NCBI GenBank assembly: GCA_964631605.1
Contig: CAZVYG010000004.1
Span: forward strand, 1-64,000
Reading direction: 5' to 3'
Source: JARKQH01 sp964631605
GTDB lineage: Bacteria > Verrucomicrobiota > Verrucomicrobiia > Limisphaerales > UBA8199
Length of the DNA stretch: 64,000 bases
The notes below the pieces were generated by a model. It saw only the letters and a program-made list of their open reading frames with translations, searched no databases and had not been told where the DNA came from. Position numbers and translations under genes: made by a program. Shown here piece by piece: positions 1 to 8,940 of the stretch. The first letter of the stretch is position 1; each line of letters starts with the position of its first letter.

Positions 1-213
1 CTTCAAACTGGGGAGATCGAACCCGCTGGCCTGGTGCTAAGCTGGAGCGCGATTCCCGGGCAGGCTTACCGTCTGCAGTACCGCGAGCAACTCGGGGCGG
101 GGCAGTGGAGCGACCTGGCTCCTGATATCACCACCACCGGGACCCAGGCCCGGTTCACCAACAGCCTGGCCGCTCCCACCGGGTTTTACCGTCTCGTGGT
201 GTTGCCGCGCTAA
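1..213 (+). CDS. C-terminal fragment of a secreted protein with a W...FYR module
   Basis: This reading frame is open from the first base and stops with TAA at 211-213, giving 70 residues of a gene that begins outside the window. The visible part reads like one copy of a beta-sandwich-type module: YRLQYREQ, then W about 10 residues later, an aromatic-rich strand, and GFYRLVVLPR at the very end. The same pattern occurs in the proteins at 36156-39137 and 57151-57981. Its last base-pairs overlap the stop codon of the convergent gene at 210-503. Function unknown; the protein is probably exported. Confidence 0.7.
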   Translation, partial: LQTGEIEPAGLVLSWSAIPGQAYRLQYREQLGAGQWSDLAPDITTTGTQARFTNSLAAPTGFYRLVVLPR

Positions 214-503
214 AACCGCACGTTGCGCAGGGCCAGGGCGGCCAGGGTGATCAGCAGCATCATGCCGGCGGGCATGAATTTCTTGGTCTTGGTCAGGCGC
301 ATGGTGAAGACCACCAGCAGCGCGGCCAGGAGGATGTCAGCGACGTAGGATTTGAAGATGATGTCCGCCGCGCACAGGCTTAGAGCCGCGGCAAATACCA
401 CTGACATGATGAGCGAAACGCGGCTCTTGGCCTTGAAGAAGCCAATCAGCCCGCCGATCACCAGCAGCACGATGTAGATCCAAAGGACCTCGGTTGGGGT
501 CAT
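210..503 (-). CDS. TMEM14-family small membrane protein
   Basis: The product has 97 residues and three to four hydrophobic segments (about 8-24, 29-47, 50-66 and 78-92). The GGLIGFFKAKSRVS stretch after the first helix and KTKKFMPAGMM before the last match the Tmemb_14 (UPF0136) family, small inner-membrane proteins of uncertain function in bacteria. The ATG lies 12 bases after the stop of the tricorn protease gene, so the two are probably co-transcribed. Its stop overlaps the stop of the convergent partial gene at the window start. Confidence 0.75.
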   Translation of the reverse strand: MTPTEVLWIYIVLLVIGGLIGFFKAKSRVSLIMSVVFAAALSLCAADIIFKSYVADILLAALLVVFTMRLTKTKKFMPAGMMLLITLAALALRNVRF

Positions 504-515
504 ATTCTCTCCTGG

Positions 516-3500
516 TTAACGCCCGGCGCGATTGGGGTATTTGGGTTTTCTCACTTCGGGTGGCGGATTCCGCTTGAGGGCTTTCATCACCTCTGTGATG
601 GCCCGCTCGAGCTGCGGGTCGCGGCCCTTGGCCATAACGCCTGGGTTGTCCACCACCGGCACATCCGGATCCACGCCATGGCCTTCGATGATCCAATCTC
701 CGTCGGTATTGTAAATGCCGAAGGTGGGGACGGTAACGCGTCCATCATCAATCAATAGGGGGTTGCCTGTCATGCCGATGAGCCCCCCCCACGTGCGCGT
801 GCCGACCAGGGGGCCCAGTTTGGCTTTCTTGAAGTAGAACGGGAAACAATCGCCGCCGGAGCCGCTCCAGCCATTGATGAGCATGGCCTTGGGTCCGGAG
901 TGCGCGACCTGCGGCCAGGCCCAATCCGCGCCGTCCCGCACGCCCCAGTAGTTGAGCGTCTTGCGGGCGAGCAATTCGACAAAGCGGTCGGGAATCTGCC
1001 CGCCGCTGTTGAAGCGTTCGTCAATGATCAGGCCCGCCTTGTTGAACTGCGCGCGGAATTGCCGCACCAGTTCGGATTGTCCGCCGCGCCCCGTGTCCGG
1101 CACATAGACGTAGCCCACTTTGCCGCCGGTGGCTTCCTCGACGCGCTTGCGGTTGCTTTCGATCCAGGCCAGGTGCCGCAGCCGGTATTCGCTCGACAAA
1201 GTTTGGACCAGCACTTCGCGCGCCCCTTCCAGCGAGGGTTTGTCGTTCACGGTCAGGATCACGGGCTTGTCGGCCAGGCCTTGGAACGCCGCGTGCGGCT
1301 CCTGGGTGATGTCCAGCGGCTGTCCGTTCACCGCAAGCAGGTAATCGCCTTCCTTGACATCCACGCCGGGGGCCTTCAGCGGGCTGCGCTGCTCCGCGTC
1401 CCACGACGCCGTCCCGATGATTCTCTTGATGCGGTAGGCGCCGTTCTCCAGGGCGTAATCCACGCCCAGGTAGCCCACGGGGCGCTGCGGCGGGTTTTCC
1501 ACATCTCCGCCGCTGCGGTAGGTGTGCGAGGAGTTAAGTTCCCCGATCAGTTCGCCGATCAAGTAATTCACATCCCACCGCGTCACGGCGTCCTTGAGCA
1601 GCGCGGCATAACGTTCCCGCATCAGGTTCCAATCCACCCCGTGGAGATTGGGATCGTAGAAATAGTCCCGTTCCAACCGCCAGGCCTCGGTGAACAACTG
1701 CTCCCACTCCGCCACTGGATCCACCACCATCTCCAGTCCCCCCAGATTGAGCTTCTTCTCGAACTTCTGGCCTTCCTTCGGCTCGATAATGCAGTACTCG
1801 CCCTTGCGCCGCACCAGCAGTTTGTCCCCTTTCGCCGTCGGGATGGCGTCATCCACGTCATCCAGGACGGTCTTTTCCTCGCGTTTCTCGAGTTCATACA
1901 GCACCAGTGTGCTCCGTTCCTCGGCAGCTCCCGCGCGGGGCAGGCGCCGGTACAGCAATTTCCCGGTCACCGCGATCAGGTCTGCGTAGCGGCCCGCCTT
2001 GGCGGGCAGCACCACGGCGCGGTCCTCGAACCCAGCCAGGTCAATCTCCAGCGCCTTGGGTTCCTTCTCGGGCTTCTTTTCGGTTTTGGTCTCGGGTTTG
2101 GCGTCCTTGGATTCGTCCTTGGCTTCGGCCTTTTCCTTTGCATCAGCGCCGGCGTCCGGTTTGGCGGCGTCCTCCGGCTTGGTGTCCGAGTTTTCCGAAG
2201 GCTTTTTCTCCGGCTCTTTGGCCGGTTTATCCTTGGCCGGTTCCTCGTCATTTCGCGGCGCCAGGGGGCTGGGGACGTCCTTCCGCAGCGAGGCGGCCAT
2301 CAAGAGATGGGTGTTCGGATAGACCCAGGTGTTGTCCAGGTCGCTGTAGAGGGGAGAAAAGCTGCGGCCGGAGCGGTAGTAAAGGTATTTGCCCTCCGGG
2401 TCGAAAACCGGGTTGTCATCGTCATAATAACCACTGGTCACCTGGTGCAGCTTTTTTTCGCGCGTGTCATAGAGCACGATGGCGGTGTGCAGGTTCTCGA
2501 GGTCCCTGGCAAAAGCCACCCAGCGGCTGTCCCGGGACCAGGCAAACCGCATGTTCGCCAGGGCATCATGATATTGCCACAATTGCCGGGCAATCTCGGT
2601 GGTTTCCTTCTTTTCCAAGTCATGGAGGTGGATGCGCATGGCCTGGTCCACGAACATGATCTTCTTGCTGTCGGGTGACCAGGAAGGCCGGTAACGGAAC
2701 CCCGGTCCCAGCCGCGTGAGCACTTCCTCGGCTCCGGACCCGTCGGCCGGACGCAGCGTCAGCTCGTACTCGCCTGTCCGGTCGCTGAAATAGGCGATGG
2801 TTTTGCCGTCGGGCGACCAGACCGGGTATCGTTCCGCCACGCCTGAACTCCGCGTGAGGTTCCGGATGACCCCGTGCTCGGCCGGCACGGTGAACAGTTC
2901 GCCGCGGGCGGTGAACACGACCCGTTTGGCCGATGGGGAAATCTCCGGGTCGCGCGCCAACTGCGCCACGTTTTCGGTCCGCGGCTTCAGGGTGGCCCGG
3001 TCGGTCAGCACTTGGACGCTGACTTCGGTCAACTTCTCGGTGGCCAGATTCAATAGGTAGAGGCGGGCGCCGTTTTCAAATACGATGTCCTCCGGTCCGA
3101 TGCTCGGAAAATGCACGTCGAATTCTTCGAACGTCGTAATCTGCCGGAATTTCTTGGTCTTCAAGTCGTAAGCCCAGAGATTCGCCCGCTTGTTCTTGTC
3201 GCGGTCGGACACGAAGTAGAGGGTCGAGCCGTGCCACATGGGCTGGGAATTGCCCGCCTGGTTTCCGGTGAGGTTCCGGGCGGAGAAGGTTTTCAGGTCG
3301 AAGAGCCAGATGGTGGGGTTCATGCCGCCCCGGTAGCGTTTCCACGTTGCGAAATCCACCGTGATCGGCACATAGGCCAGGGTCCGGCCGTCCGGCGAAA
3401 TGGCGCCGAATTCACCATAGGGCACTGGCAGCTTCTCGGGCAGGCCACCCTCCAGCGAGACGGAATAAAGTTGGTTAAACCGGTCTTTCTCACTTGTTCG

Positions 3501-3908
3501 AGACGAGGCAAAGAGCAACTTCCGTCCGTCAGGGTACCATTCGAGCATCCGGTCCAAACCGCCGTGATAGGTCAACCGTCGCGGCAGCCCCCCGGTGGTC
3601 GGCACGACGTAAATATCCGTGTTCCCGTCATAGTTGCCGCTAAAGGCAATCTGGCTCCCGTCCGGCGAGAACCGCGGAAAGGTCTCCTCGCCCCGCGGGG
3701 AACTCAACCGCTGGGCTTGGCCGCCGGTCTTGGGCACCACCCAGATGTCCCCGGCGTAAACGAACACAATGTGCGTGGCGGATACGTCCGGGTAACGGAG
3801 CATGCGCGCGTCGGGCGTGGTGTTGACCGTCTCCTGGCCCCAAGTGCCGGCCGTGGGCGCGAAGAACAATCCCGAAAGGGCAATGGCAAGAAAAGCTCGT
3901 TTGGTCAT
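516..3908 (-). CDS. Tricorn protease homologue (S41 family), exported
   Basis: An 1130-residue protein with a signal peptide (about 1-25). Two WD40/TolB-like beta-propellers follow (about 38-300 and 315-545), shown by repeated SPDG motifs such as FSPDGSQIAFSG and WSPDGKTIAYFSDRTGEYEL. Next come a PDZ-like region (about 800-900) and a C-terminal S41 serine-protease domain. The likely nucleophile is the middle Ser of NGWSGSGGD, near residue 1014. Tricorn enzymes cut peptides that enter through the propellers. A Lys/Glu/Pro/Ala-rich low-complexity insert of about 75 residues (roughly 549-622) separates the second propeller from the protease half. The export signal implies a periplasmic enzyme, unlike the archaeal cytosolic prototype. 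Confidence 0.93.
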   Translation of the reverse strand: MTKRAFLAIALSGLFFAPTAGTWGQETVNTTPDARMLRYPDVSATHIVFVYAGDIWVVPKTGGQAQRLSSPRGEETFPRFSPDGSQIAFSGNYDGNTDIYVVPTTGGLPRRLTYHGGLDRMLEWYPDGRKLLFASSRTSEKDRFNQLYSVSLEGGLPEKLPVPYGEFGAISPDGRTLAYVPITVDFATWKRYRGGMNPTIWLFDLKTFSARNLTGNQAGNSQPMWHGSTLYFVSDRDKNKRANLWAYDLKTKKFRQITTFEEFDVHFPSIGPEDIVFENGARLYLLNLATEKLTEVSVQVLTDRATLKPRTENVAQLARDPEISPSAKRVVFTARGELFTVPAEHGVIRNLTRSSGVAERYPVWSPDGKTIAYFSDRTGEYELTLRPADGSGAEEVLTRLGPGFRYRPSWSPDSKKIMFVDQAMRIHLHDLEKKETTEIARQLWQYHDALANMRFAWSRDSRWVAFARDLENLHTAIVLYDTREKKLHQVTSGYYDDDNPVFDPEGKYLYYRSGRSFSPLYSDLDNTWVYPNTHLLMAASLRKDVPSPLAPRNDEEPAKDKPAKEPEKKPSENSDTKPEDAAKPDAGADAKEKAEAKDESKDAKPETKTEKKPEKEPKALEIDLAGFEDRAVVLPAKAGRYADLIAVTGKLLYRRLPRAGAAEERSTLVLYELEKREEKTVLDDVDDAIPTAKGDKLLVRRKGEYCIIEPKEGQKFEKKLNLGGLEMVVDPVAEWEQLFTEAWRLERDYFYDPNLHGVDWNLMRERYAALLKDAVTRWDVNYLIGELIGELNSSHTYRSGGDVENPPQRPVGYLGVDYALENGAYRIKRIIGTASWDAEQRSPLKAPGVDVKEGDYLLAVNGQPLDITQEPHAAFQGLADKPVILTVNDKPSLEGAREVLVQTLSSEYRLRHLAWIESNRKRVEEATGGKVGYVYVPDTGRGGQSELVRQFRAQFNKAGLIIDERFNSGGQIPDRFVELLARKTLNYWGVRDGADWAWPQVAHSGPKAMLINGWSGSGGDCFPFYFKKAKLGPLVGTRTWGGLIGMTGNPLLIDDGRVTVPTFGIYNTDGDWIIEGHGVDPDVPVVDNPGVMAKGRDPQLERAITEVMKALKRNPPPEVRKPKYPNRAGR

Positions 3909-3993
3909 TTCAAAGTGGGTCTCATGCTAGAGACCGGCAGGGCCGGGGGGAAGTCAATTCCGTCCGTCGTGTCGCGTAATGGTCGCGGAGTCA

Positions 3994-6036
3994 TCAGCGG
4001 GCGCGAACGCGCAGCACGATGAAGGAATACGGTGGCAGGACCTGCTCGAAAACGGGGCCGGTGATTCGCTGCTGGTGGAGGACCGGCGCGATGCGTCTCG
4101 GGTTTTCGAACGAGTTTTGCTCGTTGAGGTTGCCCCCGCTCAGAACCTGGGCTTGGACCACAGGGCCCGCCTTGCCGCACCCCGCCAGGACAATCTTTGC
4201 CGGCACCGCCTGGTCCGAGGGGTTGACGACTTTGAGAATCACTTCGTGCGATCGCTCATCCTTGACGGCGCTGGCGAACAGGCGCGGCGCGCGGCCGTCG
4301 GGCTGTCCGCCCGAGGCGGGGTCCCCGGACAGTTCGAGCGGCAGGACGACATCGCCCCGGTTGCGGCTGAAGAGCGACTGCACGTAATAGTTGGGAGTGC
4401 CGTAAACCCGGAGGTTGTCGCACCAGATCAGGTTGGGGGTCCATTGCCAGGCGTCGGCATGCCCGAACAAGGGGGCGTAGGAGGCCATGCGTACGACGTC
4501 GGCGTTACGTTCCATGCCGGTCATGTAAGCCGCCTCGGCCAGTGCGCACTCGATCGTGTTCCGGTTGTCAGGGCTGGCAATCGCCACGCTTTGCGCCGCG
4601 TACTCTCCCATGAATACCTTGGGACCCTGGCGGTCGTAATCGTCGTAACGCCGGATGTTGTCGAAAAACCATTTGGGCGCGGCATAGCAATGCTCGTCAA
4701 TAATGTCGGCCCTGAGCTCGCGCAGTTTGCCCCAGGCGAAGGTGAACCGGTCGTCGGCTGGCGCCGGCCCGGCGCTGGAAATCAACTGAATTTCCGGGTG
4801 CCGTTCTTTCAGGACCTTGGCAAAGCGCGCGTACCGTTCGATGTACTGCGGTCCCCATTGCTCATTGCCGATACCCAGCAGTTTCATTCCAAACGGCGCT
4901 TGGTGGCCCATGGCCGCCCGCTGCGAACCCCACCGGCTCGAGGCCGGCCCGTTGGCAAACTCGATCAGGTCCAGCGCGTCCTGGATGTAAGAATCGAGTT
5001 CCTCCAGCGGCGCCAGTTCGCCGGAATTAAACTGGCAGGCCATCCCGCAATTCAAAATGGGCATCGGTTCCGCTCCAAGGTCCTCGCAAAGCTGGAAGTA
5101 CTCGAAAAAGCCCAGGCCGAACGATTGACAATAATCCGGCGCCGGCCGATGCCGAAACTCATTGTTCCAGCGGTTCATGATCAATCGGCGCGTTTCCGGA
5201 GCTCCGATGGTTCTCTTCCAGTCATACCGGTTGGTCAGGTAACGGCCCTCGACGATGCAGCCGCCCGGAAACCGCAGAAAGCCCGGTTTCATGGCCGCCA
5301 GCATCTCCACGAGGTCCGCTCGCAAACCGCCACGACGGCCCTTCCACGTGTCACGCGGGAACAGCGAAACCATGTCCAGATCCAGCGCGCCCGGTCCCTG
5401 GACCATGACTCTCAATTGCGCCTTCGCGTCGGTTTCCTTCGGCCGCAAGCGCGCGAAGTGCTGTCTCCAATCGGCGGAGAACCCCTTTAAACGCGTGCCG
5501 GCCAGAACCCGGCCATCGCCGGACACCAATTCCAGCGCCAAGGCAGGAGAGCCGCCCGCCGAGCGAACCCATGCGGAGAACTCGTACACCTTGCCGCCGC
5601 GAATCCCCATGCCGCGAAACCCTTCGTTGACCAAGCCCGACACGGACCCTTCGCCGGCGGTGACTCGCGCATAATGGGAATTGACCTCGTTCAGGGGAGC
5701 GTCCTCACGGATTTCAACGTTGCCCGGGGTGGCGGAGCCCGGACAAAGGTTTTTCCAGCCCATCAACGAATCGGGGAACTCGAAGGAACGGTTCTTGACC
5801 AATTCCGCGTACAGGCCGCCATCGGCGCCGAAATTGATATCCTCGAAAAACAGGCCCCACATGGCCGGATTGATTCGGGCGCCAGGCCGGTCGGTTTGGA
5901 CCCGCAAGATTGGCGTTGCGGCCTGGGGCTGGCCGCCAAACCCGCTGGTTGTCGCCACGGCCAGAAACATCGCCAGGCCGTGACGGCGCCAAAAACCCGG
6001 GATTGCGCCACCGTAAGCTTGCAGAAGGCTTGTCAT
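3994..6036 (-). CDS. GH51 alpha-L-arabinofuranosidase, exported
   Basis: A 680-residue enzyme expected to release terminal alpha-L-arabinofuranose from arabinan or arabinoxylan. The GH51 start is clear at about 46-90 (INPAMWGLFFEDINFGADGG). A jelly-roll carbohydrate-binding-like segment lies at about 90-225, and the (beta/alpha)8 barrel follows. Candidate catalytic residues are Glu392 in GIGNEQWG (acid/base) and Glu478 in VFMGEYAA (nucleophile). The C-terminal beta domain ends in PPYSFIVLRVRAR. The N-terminus has a hydrophobic export signal; Met23 (complement of 5970) gives a more conventional signal peptide and may be the true start. It is divergent from the ribosomal cluster. Confidence 0.93.
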   Translation of the reverse strand: MTSLLQAYGGAIPGFWRRHGLAMFLAVATTSGFGGQPQAATPILRVQTDRPGARINPAMWGLFFEDINFGADGGLYAELVKNRSFEFPDSLMGWKNLCPGSATPGNVEIREDAPLNEVNSHYARVTAGEGSVSGLVNEGFRGMGIRGGKVYEFSAWVRSAGGSPALALELVSGDGRVLAGTRLKGFSADWRQHFARLRPKETDAKAQLRVMVQGPGALDLDMVSLFPRDTWKGRRGGLRADLVEMLAAMKPGFLRFPGGCIVEGRYLTNRYDWKRTIGAPETRRLIMNRWNNEFRHRPAPDYCQSFGLGFFEYFQLCEDLGAEPMPILNCGMACQFNSGELAPLEELDSYIQDALDLIEFANGPASSRWGSQRAAMGHQAPFGMKLLGIGNEQWGPQYIERYARFAKVLKERHPEIQLISSAGPAPADDRFTFAWGKLRELRADIIDEHCYAAPKWFFDNIRRYDDYDRQGPKVFMGEYAAQSVAIASPDNRNTIECALAEAAYMTGMERNADVVRMASYAPLFGHADAWQWTPNLIWCDNLRVYGTPNYYVQSLFSRNRGDVVLPLELSGDPASGGQPDGRAPRLFASAVKDERSHEVILKVVNPSDQAVPAKIVLAGCGKAGPVVQAQVLSGGNLNEQNSFENPRRIAPVLHQQRITGPVFEQVLPPYSFIVLRVRAR

Positions 6037-6145
6037 ATGCGCTTTATATGGCGATTTTTATCAATCATGTCATGCGCTTTTTGGGGGGAGGCCGCAGACC
6101 GAATTGGCGGGCAAAAAGGCGCTCAAAAAAAATTTCAAAAACCTG

Positions 6146-6173
6146 TTGCGGTCCCAATCGGGTTTGCTATATT
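6146..6173 (+). promoter_or_regulatory. Putative sigma-70 promoter of the rplB ribosomal cluster
   Basis: TTGCGG at 6146-6151 and TATATT at 6168-6173 are separated by 16 bases, in the AT-rich gap between the divergent GH51 gene and rplB. Initiation near 6180 would give a leader of about 120 nt. The leader contains a small hairpin (CCAAGT, five-base loop, ACTTGG) about 20 bases before the rplB ATG. No recognised ribosomal-protein operator was identified in it. This is inferred from sequence alone. Confidence 0.6.
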
Positions 6174-6301
6174 GTCAGCTCCGTTTCCCCGGAAGGGGTT
6201 CGGACAGCATAACCTGCGGAACCGATAACTGCTCGCCCACCGGGCGCCAGGAATGATGGCTCCGCGCTCCAAGTGGCTGACTTGGGAAACGTTATTGATT
6301 T

Positions 6302-7156
6302 ATGCCAGTAAAGACATTTAGACCGCTGACTCCGTCTATGCGCTACATCGCATATTCGGACTACAGCGACATTACGAAGACCAAGCCGGAAAAAGGCTTG
6401 GTCGAGATCCGCAAGCGCACCGGCGGGCGCAATGTCTATGGCCGGGTGACGGCGCGTGGGATCGGCGGCGGCCACAAGCAAAAGCTGCGCCTGGTGGATT
6501 TCAAGCGGAACAAGCATGGCGTGGAAGCGACTGTCACGGCGATCGAGTACGATCCTGGCCGATCGGCTCGACTGGCTCTGCTCCAGTATGCCGACGGCGA
6601 GAAGGCGTACATTATCGCGCCGCTCGGGCTTCAAGTTGGCGCCAAACTCATGAGCGGACCCAACGCGCCCGCCGAGGTGGGCAATTGCCTTCCCCTCCGA
6701 ACTGTTCCCGTTGGCCTGCCGATTCACAACATCGAAGTGATCCCCGGCCGGGGCGCCCAGATGGTTCGTAGCGCCGGCGCGGCCGCCACCCTGATGTCCC
6801 GCGACGAAGGTTATGCCCAAATTCGTTTGCCCTCGGGCGAAATCCGCCGGGTGAACGAAAACTGCTACGCCACGATCGGCCAGGTGGGAAACCCGGAACA
6901 CGAAAACGTGGTGCTCGGCAAAGCCGGGCGCTCCCGCCACCTCGGCATTCGCCCCGTCAACCGCGGTGTGGCTCGCAACCCGGTGGACCATCCCAACGGG
7001 GGCGGCGCCGGCAAAGCCAAGTCGGGTGGCGGCTGGCAGCAGTTGACCTCGCCGTGGGGACTGCTCGCCAAGGGCTATCGCACGCGTCACAAGAAGAAAG
7101 CCTCCAACCGCTTCATCCTCGTGCGGCGGGATGGCCGGCCCATGAAACACAAGTAA
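6302..7156 (+). CDS. rplB: 50S ribosomal protein L2
   Basis: At 284 residues this is a normal-length bacterial L2, which binds 23S rRNA and supports subunit association near the peptidyl-transferase centre. The N-terminal RNA-binding part (RTGGRNVYGRVTARGIGGGHK) and the C-terminal SH3-like part are both clear. The normally near-invariant HPHGGGEG loop reads HPNGGGAG at residues 230-237; the first His is kept but the second His and the Glu are changed. It is the first gene of the cluster here, with no rplD or rplW upstream. The 284-residue frame uses an ATG with no obvious Shine-Dalgarno sequence. Confidence 0.97.
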   Translation: MPVKTFRPLTPSMRYIAYSDYSDITKTKPEKGLVEIRKRTGGRNVYGRVTARGIGGGHKQKLRLVDFKRNKHGVEATVTAIEYDPGRSARLALLQYADGEKAYIIAPLGLQVGAKLMSGPNAPAEVGNCLPLRTVPVGLPIHNIEVIPGRGAQMVRSAGAAATLMSRDEGYAQIRLPSGEIRRVNENCYATIGQVGNPEHENVVLGKAGRSRHLGIRPVNRGVARNPVDHPNGGGAGKAKSGGGWQQLTSPWGLLAKGYRTRHKKKASNRFILVRRDGRPMKHK

Positions 7157-7168
7157 GATTTACCCCCT

Positions 7169-7450
7169 ATGGGACGCTCCATTAAAAAAGGTCCGTTTAT
7201 TGACTTCCACCTCCTGGAAAAAATCCAGAAGGCCAAAGAGGCAAAATCCAAGGCGCCGATCAAGACCTGGTCCCGGCGCTCGATGATCACGCCTGACTTC
7301 GTCGGCCTTACCTTCAACGTTCATAACGGCAAGGTGTTCAACCCGGTCTTCGTAACCGAAAACATGGTCGGCCACCGCCTCGGCGAGTTTTCCCTGACGC
7401 GGACCTTCAAGAAACACGGCGCCCACACCGCCAAGGCCGAAGCCAAGTAA
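7169..7450 (+). CDS. rpsS: 30S ribosomal protein S19
   Basis: A 93-residue S19, the head protein that contacts S13 and the A-site side of 16S rRNA. The family signatures RSIKKGPF near the start, KTWSRRS, NGK.F.PV.V.E.MVGH and LGEFSLTR are all present. It follows rplB by 12 bases and precedes rplV by 4 bases, the canonical S10-operon order. The start is preceded by CCCCCT with no purine-rich ribosome-binding site. Confidence 0.97.
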   Translation: MGRSIKKGPFIDFHLLEKIQKAKEAKSKAPIKTWSRRSMITPDFVGLTFNVHNGKVFNPVFVTENMVGHRLGEFSLTRTFKKHGAHTAKAEAK

Positions 7451-7454
7451 CCGT

Positions 7455-7808
7455 ATGCAAGTTCAAGCGATCACGAAGAATGTGCGGATGTCCGCGCAGA
7501 AAATGCGCGAGGTCGTCCGCCAGATTCAGGGATTGTCCGCCGCGCACGCGCAGGCGGCCTTGGCCGTCACCCCGCGCAAAGGCGCCCGTTTTGTCGCCAA
7601 GACCCTCAAATCGGCCATGGCCAACGCCGAGGACCTCAAGACGCACCACAAAGAATACAGCCAGTTGCAAACGGCGCGCCTTCGCGTCAAGGAGGCGGTG
7701 GCTCAGACCGCGACCACCTACAAGCGGTTTACCCCCAAGGCCCGTGGCTCCGCCGGGCCAATTCTCAAGCGCAACTGCCACATCAAAATCGTTTTGTCAG
7801 ACGAATAA
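7455..7808 (+). CDS. rplV: 50S ribosomal protein L22
   Basis: A 117-residue L22. The protein lines the nascent-peptide exit tunnel with its extended beta-hairpin, seen here near residues 85-105 (TYKRFTPKARGSAGPILKRNCHI). The globular part shows the usual VRMSAQKMREVVRQI and the helix AKTLKSAMANAE. It lies between rpsS and rpsC with gaps of 4 and 9 bases, so it is certainly part of the operon. Confidence 0.97.
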   Translation: MQVQAITKNVRMSAQKMREVVRQIQGLSAAHAQAALAVTPRKGARFVAKTLKSAMANAEDLKTHHKEYSQLQTARLRVKEAVAQTATTYKRFTPKARGSAGPILKRNCHIKIVLSDE

Positions 7809-7817
7809 CTCGCTCCT

Positions 7818-8489
7818 ATGGGACAAAAAACCAATCCAGTCGGCCTTCGCGTCGCGGTGAACCGTGACTGGCGTTCCAAGTGGTTCGCCGGCAAGAAGGA
7901 ATTCGGCAAGCTGCTGACCGAAGACCGTGAAATTCGCGAGCTGCTCAAGAAGAAGCTCGAATCCGCGTCAGTTCCCAAGATCCTCATTGAACGGGCTGCC
8001 AACCGTTGCCGGATCACCATTCTCACCGCCCGTCCGGGAATCGTCATCGGCCGCAAAGGCGCGGAGATTGACAAGCTCAAGGAGGAACTCAGCCGCATGA
8101 CCGGCAAGGAGATTTACGTGGATATCCTCGAAATCAAGCAGCCCGAGACCGACGCCCAATTGGTGGCCGAGAATGTGGCCTTGCAACTCGAACGCCGGGT
8201 CTCCTTCCGTCGCGCGATGAAGAAAGCGTTGCAAACCGCCAAGGATTTCGGCGCCGAGGGCATCAAGATTCGTTGTGCCGGCCGCCTGGGCGGGGCCGAA
8301 CTTGCCCGCGTGGAACAGTACCACTGGGGCCGGGTGCCGCTGCACACCCTGCGGGCAGAAATTGACTACGGCTTCGCCGAGGCCCGCACCGTTTACGGAA
8401 AGCTCGGCATCAAGTGCTGGGTTTGCAAGGGCGACACCAAGAAGCAGAAAGTCCAGCCCCCGGCCGAACCGGTAGCCAGCTCCATCTGA
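7818..8489 (+). CDS. rpsC: 30S ribosomal protein S3
   Basis: A 223-residue S3, part of the mRNA entry pore of the small subunit. The KH domain motif PGIVIGRKGAEIDKLKEEL lies at about 71-90. The C-terminal domain has GRLGGAELAR and the YGFAEARTVYGKLGIKCWV stretch, followed by a short variable tail. It starts MGQKTNPVGLRV as nearly all S3 proteins do. The upstream sequence CTCGCTCCT is pyrimidine-rich and carries no Shine-Dalgarno. Confidence 0.97.
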   Translation: MGQKTNPVGLRVAVNRDWRSKWFAGKKEFGKLLTEDREIRELLKKKLESASVPKILIERAANRCRITILTARPGIVIGRKGAEIDKLKEELSRMTGKEIYVDILEIKQPETDAQLVAENVALQLERRVSFRRAMKKALQTAKDFGAEGIKIRCAGRLGGAELARVEQYHWGRVPLHTLRAEIDYGFAEARTVYGKLGIKCWVCKGDTKKQKVQPPAEPVASSI

Positions 8490-8505
8490 ATTTGAGGAAC
8501 GTCTT

Positions 8506-8925
8506 ATGCCCTTGATGCCCGAAAGAGTGAAGTACCGCAAGATGCACCGCGGCAACCGCGCCGGCCTGGCCACGCGGGGCAACACGGTCGCATTTGGCGA
8601 GTATGGCCTGATGGCTTTGGAACGTTGCTGGCTCGACACCAAGCAAATCGAAGCGGCTCGTGTCGCCATTGCCCGCAACATGAAGCGCCACGGGAAGATG
8701 TGGATTCGCATTTTCCCCCAGAAGTCCTTTACCAAAAAGCCTCTCGAAACCCGCATGGGCAAGGGCAAGGGTCCGCTCGAGTCCTGGGTGGCGGTGATTC
8801 GCCCTGCCAACGTCCTGTTCGAGGTGGACGGCGTGACCGAGGTGATGGCCCGCGAGTGCCTGCGCCTCGCCGCCACCAAGCTGCCCATCAAGACCAAGTT
8901 TATTTCCCGACATCGGATCGGGTAA
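8506..8925 (+). CDS. rplP: 50S ribosomal protein L16
   Basis: A 139-residue L16, which sits between the central protuberance and the A-site tRNA. It begins MPLMPERVKYRKMHRG and carries the loop ETRMGKGKG and the motif WVAVIRPANVLFEV. A GAGGA Shine-Dalgarno lies about 9 bases before the ATG, one of the few good ribosome-binding sites in this cluster. It is spaced 16 bases from rpsC and 15 from rpmC. Confidence 0.97.
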   Translation: MPLMPERVKYRKMHRGNRAGLATRGNTVAFGEYGLMALERCWLDTKQIEAARVAIARNMKRHGKMWIRIFPQKSFTKKPLETRMGKGKGPLESWVAVIRPANVLFEVDGVTEVMARECLRLAATKLPIKTKFISRHRIG

Positions 8926-8940
8926 CCCGCTCTTGCCGCC

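Noticed and set aside
900..2678. 592-codon open frame on the plus strand
   Set aside because: It is antisense to the tricorn gene. Its composition is the mirror of a high-GC coding frame, and it has no family-like motifs.
3979..5490. 503-codon open frame on the plus strand
   Set aside because: Antisense to the clear GH51 gene, whose catalytic motifs are intact on the minus strand.
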